A stretch of 9,933 nt of DNA from Clostridia bacterium (GTDB taxonomy: Bacteria; Bacillota; Clostridia; UMGS1810), in assembly GCA_017549745.1 (NCBI GenBank), contig JAFYUA010000195.1, positions 1-9,933 on the forward strand, written 5' to 3'. The position numbers and the translations under genes were made by a program. The first letter of the stretch is position 1. Every line of letters starts with the position of its first letter. Shown in pieces: positions 5,384 through 9,933 of this stretch. The notes under the pieces are model-generated. The model saw only the letters and a program-made list of their open reading frames with translations, was not told the DNA's origin and did not search any database.

Positions 5384-7231
5384 ATGCTAAGACAACAGAT
5401 TGAAAATATACTCCCGTTTGTTGAAAAGCCTGCCCGCTACACAGGCGGGGAGCTTAACAGCGTGGTCAAAAATGCCGATGATGTTGACATTCGCTTTGCG
5501 TTTTGCTTTGCCGATGTGTACGAGGTGGGCATGTCGCATCTGGGCATGAAAATTCTGTATTCACTCATGAACGAGCGCCCCGACATATGGTGCGAAAGAG
5601 TGTTTGCTCCGTGGATAGACATGGAAGATGAGATGCGCAAGGCAGACATACCGCTATATGCGCTTGAATCCATGGATGCCATAAAGGATTTTGACTTCAT
5701 AGGCTTTACCCTGCAGTATGAAATGTGCTACACCAACATCATCAACATGCTCGACCTTGCCAAGGTGCCGCTTCTGAGCGCTGAGCGCGGCGAGAGTGAC
5801 CCGTTTGTGTGCATGGGCGGACCTTGCGCCTACAGCGCCGAGGCTCTTGCCGACTTTGCCGATTTCTACATCCTCGGCGAGGGCGAAGAGGTCAACCTCG
5901 AAGTGATGGATGCATACAAGGATTGGAAAAAAGAGGGCGGCAGCCGTTTTGATTTTCTCAAAAAAATCAGCGCCATTGAGGGCGTGTATGTGCCGTCATT
6001 CTATGACATAAGCTACAACGCCGACGGCACCGTCATGGCAATAAAGCCAAAATATGACTTTGTGCCCGCCAAGGTGCGCAAGCGCATCATCAAAAACCTC
6101 GACTCGGTGTACTACCCCGACAAATTCGTGGTGCCGTTTATCGAAATTGTGCATGACCGCATCATGCTCGAGGTGTTCCGCGGATGTTTGCGCGGTTGCC
6201 GCTTTTGCCAGGCAGGCATGATATACCGCCCCGTGAGAGAAAAGACTCCTGCCACCCTGCTCGATGCTGCCCAAAAGCTCATCGACTCCACAGGCTATGA
6301 GGAAATCAGCCTTTCGTCACTCTCCACCAGTGACTATTCGTGCCTGAAAGAATTTACCGATGGTCTGCTTGACATGACCGAAAAAGAAAGCATATCACTC
6401 TCACTGCCGTCACTGAGGCTCGATTCGTTCTCGATGGAGCTGATGGAAAAGGTGCAAAAGGTGCGCAAAAGCTCGCTCACATTTGCTCCCGAAGCAGGCA
6501 GTCAGCGCATGAGAGATGTCATCAACAAAAATATCACCGAAGAGGATTTGCTCACCGCTGCCAAAACTGCATTTGAAGGCGGCTACAGCTCTATCAAGCT
6601 CTACTTTATGATGGGTCTGCCGTTTGAAACTGTGGAAGATGTGTGCGAGATTGCCGAGCTTTCCAAAAAGGTGGTGCGACAATATCTCACCACTCCCAAG
6701 GAAAAAAGAGCACCAGGCTTAAGAATCACCACATCGGTGGCTTCGTTTGTGCCAAAGGCGTTCACGCCTTTCCAGTGGGCAAAGCAGGACGACAGGGAAA
6801 CCCTGCGCGAAAAGCAATATGCCCTCAAGGAAGCCATGAATGACAAAAGAGTGAAATACAACTACCACGAAGCACCCGTGAGTGTGCTTGAGGGCGTGTT
6901 TGCAAGAGGTGACCGCCGTCTTTCAAAGGTGCTCATGAGAGCACACGAGCTTGGAGTGCGGTTTGACGGCTGGTCCGACCAGTTCAGTCAGGAAAAATGG
7001 GACCAGGCATTTGCCGACTGCGGCATGGACATCTTCTTCTACACAAGAGCGCGAAGCTTTGACGAAGTGCTCCCCTGGGATATGATAGATGTGGGTGTGA
7101 CAAAAGAATTTTTGATTTCCGAAGCCAGAAAAGCTGAGCAGGCAATCACCACCCCCCACTGCCGCGAAAAATGCTCAAACTGCGGCGCAAGCTGCTTTGG
7201 AGGAGGTGTTTGCTTTGAGCCAAGACGCTAA
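5384..7231 (+). CDS. B12-binding-type radical SAM protein (TIGR03960-like), function unknown
   Basis: This 615-residue protein has an N-terminal region (about 30-200) resembling a B12-binding-like domain, including DVYEVGMSHLG (44-54) and GEGEEV (165-170). The radical SAM domain follows, with its [4Fe-4S] ligands in GCLRGCRFCQ (C268, C272, C275, the CxxxCxxC pattern). The C-terminal tail is cysteine-rich, with C593, C597, C600, C604 and C610, and could hold a second metal or iron-sulfur centre. It matches the family usually paired with, or fused to, DUF2344 near the rng and rplU genes in clostridia and relatives. I know of no established reaction. The next gene starts 17 bases inside this one, so the two products are almost certainly made together. 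ATG 5384 is preferred because AAAGGA lies nine bases upstream; the longer frame from a TTG at 5345 would begin upstream of the predicted transcription start. Confidence 0.88.
   Translation: MLRQQIENILPFVEKPARYTGGELNSVVKNADDVDIRFAFCFADVYEVGMSHLGMKILYSLMNERPDIWCERVFAPWIDMEDEMRKADIPLYALESMDAIKDFDFIGFTLQYEMCYTNIINMLDLAKVPLLSAERGESDPFVCMGGPCAYSAEALADFADFYILGEGEEVNLEVMDAYKDWKKEGGSRFDFLKKISAIEGVYVPSFYDISYNADGTVMAIKPKYDFVPAKVRKRIIKNLDSVYYPDKFVVPFIEIVHDRIMLEVFRGCLRGCRFCQAGMIYRPVREKTPATLLDAAQKLIDSTGYEEISLSSLSTSDYSCLKEFTDGLLDMTEKESISLSLPSLRLDSFSMELMEKVQKVRKSSLTFAPEAGSQRMRDVINKNITEEDLLTAAKTAFEGGYSSIKLYFMMGLPFETVEDVCEIAELSKKVVRQYLTTPKEKRAPGLRITTSVASFVPKAFTPFQWAKQDDRETLREKQYALKEAMNDKRVKYNYHEAPVSVLEGVFARGDRRLSKVLMRAHELGVRFDGWSDQFSQEKWDQAFADCGMDIFFYTRARSFDEVLPWDMIDVGVTKEFLISEARKAEQAITTPHCREKCSNCGASCFGGGVCFEPRR
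7201..7206 (+). promoter_or_regulatory. Ribosome binding site within the upstream gene, fixing the DUF2344 start
   Basis: AGGAGG lies eight bases before TTG 7215. The same bases encode the Gly-Gly-Gly-Val of the upstream protein's cysteine-rich tail. This makes TTG 7215 the likely start, not the in-frame TTG at 7197, which would begin upstream of the site. Confidence 0.78.
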
Positions 7232-7877
7232 GATTATCTACCGCATCACCTACACCAAGGACGAGGGCGTCAAATATATCTCTCACCTTGATTTTCTCAG
7301 GTGTGTCAACCGCGCGTTCAAAAGAGCCAAGATGCCCGTGAAATATTCTCAGGGCTTCAACCCCCATATTCTCCAAAACATCGCACTGCCGTGCCCTGTG
7401 GGTGTGAGCAGCGAATGTGAAATGCTCGACATTGAGATGACGCGCACCCTTGATTGTGACGCGCTATGCCGCGACCTTGGCGCTGCTATGCCAAGAGGCA
7501 TAAAAATCCTCAAAGCCGAACGACGCACCAATCACCCCGACTTTTTTGACATTTCATCGGCGCGCTATGCCATCGACTTTCGCTCCGATGCCCCCATCGA
7601 GGCAGATGCATTTGACAAAGAGGAATGTTATATAATAGAAAAGAAGTCCAAAAGAGGCATGAAAGAGGTCAACATCAAAGATTTTGTGCAGTCGATGCAC
7701 ACAACCCAGTCAGGCGACTGCATCTATCATATTGATGCAGTGATAAATGCAGGAAGCCAATCCAACTTAAAGCCCGACCTTTTGGTGAGTGCCATGGCAA
7801 AGTATTACGGAGCAAATTTTTGCGACATCAAAATAGTGCGCAAAGAGATTTTTTACTCTGAAGCAAGCAAAAATTAA
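7215..7877 (+). CDS. DUF2344 / TIGR03936-family protein, partner of the radical SAM protein
   Basis: This 220-residue soluble protein has the family's conserved N-terminus: KIIYRITYTKDEGVKYISHL (6-25), then KYSQGFNPHILQ and LPCPVGVSSECEMLDIEM. The C-terminal half is less conserved. Members of this family occur next to, or fused to, TIGR03960-type radical SAM proteins, so a joint role is likely, but I know of no proven function. The start is TTG 7215, set by AGGAGG eight bases upstream, giving a 17-base overlap with the radical SAM gene and translational coupling. In many clostridia the next genes are ribonuclease G and ribosomal protein L21. Here the next gene is a helicase with its own promoter, 84 bases away, after a 13-bp hairpin. 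Confidence 0.87.
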   Translation: MSQDAKIIYRITYTKDEGVKYISHLDFLRCVNRAFKRAKMPVKYSQGFNPHILQNIALPCPVGVSSECEMLDIEMTRTLDCDALCRDLGAAMPRGIKILKAERRTNHPDFFDISSARYAIDFRSDAPIEADAFDKEECYIIEKKSKRGMKEVNIKDFVQSMHTTQSGDCIYHIDAVINAGSQSNLKPDLLVSAMAKYYGANFCDIKIVRKEIFYSEASKN

Positions 7878-7899
7878 TATGGCTTTTTCACAAATGTTG

Positions 7900-7908
7900 T
7901 GATATAAT
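7900..7908 (+). promoter_or_regulatory. Extended -10 promoter of the helicase gene
   Basis: TGA followed by a perfect TATAAT (7903-7908) forms an extended -10 element. The -35 region at the right spacing (TGGCTT, 7880-7885) is poor, so the call rests on the -10 box. The predicted start near 7915 lies inside the first arm of the hairpin at 7910-7941. Confidence 0.58.
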
Positions 7909-7909
7909 G

Positions 7910-7945
7910 AATGTGCATATCGCTTTGTCGATATGCACATTTGTT
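7910..7945 (+). terminator. 13-bp hairpin, probable terminator of the radical SAM/DUF2344 operon
   Basis: AATGTGCATATCG (7910-7922) and CGATATGCACATT (7929-7941) form a perfect 13-bp stem with loop CTTTGT. The following TTGTTTATAA makes an imperfect T-tract, so termination may be weak. The hairpin starts one base after the TATAAT of the helicase promoter and ends before its GGAGG (7952-7956). Confidence 0.6.
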
Positions 7946-7961
7946 TATAACGGAGGTTTAT

Positions 7962-9933
7962 ATGCCAAACGAAACCGAAGAATATTTCACCGACAACCGA
8001 AGTGACCATGACGAAGAATACAAGCTCAGCTTGAGAGTGAAGATGGATAAAAAGACTCTCGATGAGTTTGCATCATTCTTTCCCCCGTCACCCGACGGCA
8101 ATCTACCCTCTGCAGTGCGCTGGCTTTTTGGCGGACGGCTTAATTTTGGTGTGTATCTTTCCAATGCAAGCACCTCCGACCACCCCGATAGCATCAATGT
8201 GCTCATAGCGTCCGACTGCGCCAACCACCACAACTCTGACCTCATAGAAGAGCTTGGCGGCTCCACTCTTTCTATCTTTGGATTCAACACTCCCGAGTGG
8301 TTTTTTGTCACCAAAATCCGCAAGGTGCCTGCAGCAGTTGGCACCATAAGCAACAGAGTAATAAAGGGCGACGCGGTGTTTTTCTACAATCCGTCACCCG
8401 AAGCGTCAAGCCTTGAGCAAAAGCTTTGCAATCGCATTTTTGAACTGCCGAATGTGATGGAGGGCAAAAAGCACATCAATCAGCGCATCACCCACTGGGA
8501 CGAATATCTCAAAATCAACGAGCAGATAGCCGCCGAGGCACAGCTCCTTATAGACTACGAGGGCTACCGAAGCTCTCACAATATATCACAGCTCATTTTT
8601 TCCTCTCAGACCAATGAGCTGAATTCTGCCCATCTTGGCTCTGACATTCAGCTTGTGCTCCACACAGACTATGAGAACGGTCACCCCATACACAAAGGCC
8701 CCATAATAGGCACTGTGGGAAGCTATGACACCAATGCAGGAGAGATTTGCATCGACCTCGATTTTGATTTCAGAGAAATGCTCGATGCAGGCACCGCCAA
8801 AATTCCGCATAGGGCAAAGCTTTTTGTCAGCAAATGGGGCGACCTTGTGCAGATATCGCGCCTGCGCTATGGTCTGCAGACCTTTGCCAGAGGTCAAGCG
8901 GCAAATCCATATCTTGATGTGTTTTTGTTTGACGCTTCAAAGGCTCGCCTGCCTGCACCAAATGCCGAAGAACTACACACGGGCAATCTCTTGCAGCCCT
9001 CACTCAACCCCGAGCAAAAAAGAGCCGTGGAGGGCGTCATCAATGCCGACGACATGTATCTCATTCAAGGACCGCCCGGCACAGGCAAGACAACCGTAAT
9101 TGCTGAAATCTGCTATCAGAACGCCATAAGAGGTCAAAAAACCCTCATTGCTTCACAGACCAATCTCGCCGTAGACAACGCCCTCGGCAAGCTTGTGCAC
9201 CACCCCAAAATCAGAGCGCTTCGCAAGGGCAACGAGCAAAGCGTGCAACAGGAGGGCAAGCTCTTTACCGAAAATAATGTCATTGCCGCTTGGCTCGAAA
9301 AAACCTCAGCCGACTGCGAAAAGCAGCTTGCACCACGAAAAGACAAGCTCCAAAAGGTTGCCGAAGCAGAGGCGCGCCTCGGCGAAATCGCCAATCACTA
9401 TGCAGCATTCAACGAAGCCACGCGCCATCGCAATGATAACGGCATCCAAAAATCGGTGCTTGAGCATCGCATTGCGGACCTGCAAAATCGCACAGAGCTT
9501 TTTGAGCGTGATTTTGAAGAGTTTTTGACCTCAACCGACGAAGCATCACACAAAAAGCTCATGAGCAATCCATATGATGCACCATCAGATATAATAGAAA
9601 CCATCAATTCGTGCTTCAGGATAAAGCAAAGCCTCGACCGCAAAAGAATCGACATCAAAAATTCAATCGATGCAATCCGAGGCTTCACACAGAGTGCCGA
9701 AAGCTATGCATCGCTCCTTTTGACCGAGCTTCAAAAGGGCGACAAGCACGGGGAGTTCACACCTAAAATCACCACAAACCACCAAGCGCGCGAGCTTTCA
9801 TTCGACATGTGGCAAGCAGAGGCAGAGAGCATCAGTAAAATTCTGATATCAGAATGTGCCAAAAGTAAAAACGGCATTATGCGAATTTTTGGAGTGTCGA
9901 AATCAAGGCTCCAAAGCATATCAGCTCTTCTCA
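7962..9933 (+). CDS. UPF1-like superfamily 1 DNA/RNA helicase (partial, 3' end beyond window)
   Basis: Open from ATG 7962 (GGAGG five bases upstream) to the window edge, 657 residues with no stop. The helicase core begins with a Q-type motif LNPEQKRAV (348-356), then Walker A GPPGTGKT (370-377, K376) and motif Ia TLIASQTNLAVDNAL (394-408). These match the UPF1/Dna2/IGHMBP2-like group of bacterial COG1112 proteins. Motifs II to VI and any C-terminal nuclease would lie beyond the window. Residues 248-325 look beta-rich, in the place where relatives carry a beta-barrel. Residues about 444-600 are charged and helical, like the long stalk of this group. Residues 1-160 match no domain I recognise. 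No membrane span or signal peptide is seen. The gene has its own promoter. Roles could be nucleic acid repair, RNA metabolism or phage defence; the visible part cannot decide between them. Confidence 0.85.
   Translation, partial: MPNETEEYFTDNRSDHDEEYKLSLRVKMDKKTLDEFASFFPPSPDGNLPSAVRWLFGGRLNFGVYLSNASTSDHPDSINVLIASDCANHHNSDLIEELGGSTLSIFGFNTPEWFFVTKIRKVPAAVGTISNRVIKGDAVFFYNPSPEASSLEQKLCNRIFELPNVMEGKKHINQRITHWDEYLKINEQIAAEAQLLIDYEGYRSSHNISQLIFSSQTNELNSAHLGSDIQLVLHTDYENGHPIHKGPIIGTVGSYDTNAGEICIDLDFDFREMLDAGTAKIPHRAKLFVSKWGDLVQISRLRYGLQTFARGQAANPYLDVFLFDASKARLPAPNAEELHTGNLLQPSLNPEQKRAVEGVINADDMYLIQGPPGTGKTTVIAEICYQNAIRGQKTLIASQTNLAVDNALGKLVHHPKIRALRKGNEQSVQQEGKLFTENNVIAAWLEKTSADCEKQLAPRKDKLQKVAEAEARLGEIANHYAAFNEATRHRNDNGIQKSVLEHRIADLQNRTELFERDFEEFLTSTDEASHKKLMSNPYDAPSDIIETINSCFRIKQSLDRKRIDIKNSIDAIRGFTQSAESYASLLLTELQKGDKHGEFTPKITTNHQARELSFDMWQAEAESISKILISECAKSKNGIMRIFGVSKSRLQSISALL

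Noticed and set aside
7958..9919. Several minus-strand frames opposite the helicase
   Set aside because: The plus strand is continuously open for 657 codons with helicase motifs; the opposite frames are short, Ser-rich and lack start signals.

Overview
The window looks like chromosome from an endospore-forming member of the Bacillota, most likely class Clostridia. The main evidence is a spoIVFA/spoIVFB-like pair, followed after one inserted gene by a B12-binding-type radical SAM protein and a DUF2344 protein in the order familiar from clostridial genomes. Strong AGGAGG-type ribosome binding sites, TTG starts and good sigma-A-like promoters fit this. I cannot place it below class from sequence alone.

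Layout. Positions 1-2280 are read leftward on the minus strand. They hold the 5' part of an AzlC-family branched-chain amino acid exporter gene (1-477, running off the window), a short junction with a terminator hairpin and an overlapping promoter, and an AGCS-family Na+/alanine-or-glycine symporter gene (546-1994). The symporter has a long leader (about 1995-2244) with a promoter, a single glycine riboswitch aptamer, a small hairpin and an intrinsic terminator whose T-tract abuts the Shine-Dalgarno. Positions 2384-9933 are read rightward: an M23 peptidase-type SpoIVFA-like membrane protein overlapping a SpoIVFB-like M50 site-2 protease; a PPi-type phosphofructokinase with its own promoter; a radical SAM protein overlapping a DUF2344 protein, driven by a promoter that sits inside a perfect inverted repeat; and, after a hairpin and promoter, the first 657 residues of a large UPF1-like superfamily 1 helicase that runs off the right edge.

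How the parts fit. The left side is amino acid transport, with glycine-sensing control of the symporter. In the middle, the SpoIVFA/SpoIVFB pair would form the membrane complex that holds and then releases pro-sigma-K processing in the mother cell. The radical SAM/DUF2344 pair is a conserved clostridial couple for which I know no established function. The phosphofructokinase is a glycolytic gene set between these two modules. The helicase replaces the ribonuclease G/ribosomal protein L21 genes often found after DUF2344, and its N-terminal third is not a domain I recognise.

The least expected signal is regulatory. At three gene junctions (491-556, 5325-5374, 7903-7945) a core promoter is interlocked with a perfect inverted repeat. 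At two of them a TATAAT box is followed after one base by a 13-bp hairpin, so the predicted start site falls inside the first arm. I found no CRISPR array, tRNA, rRNA, insertion sequence or phage gene.
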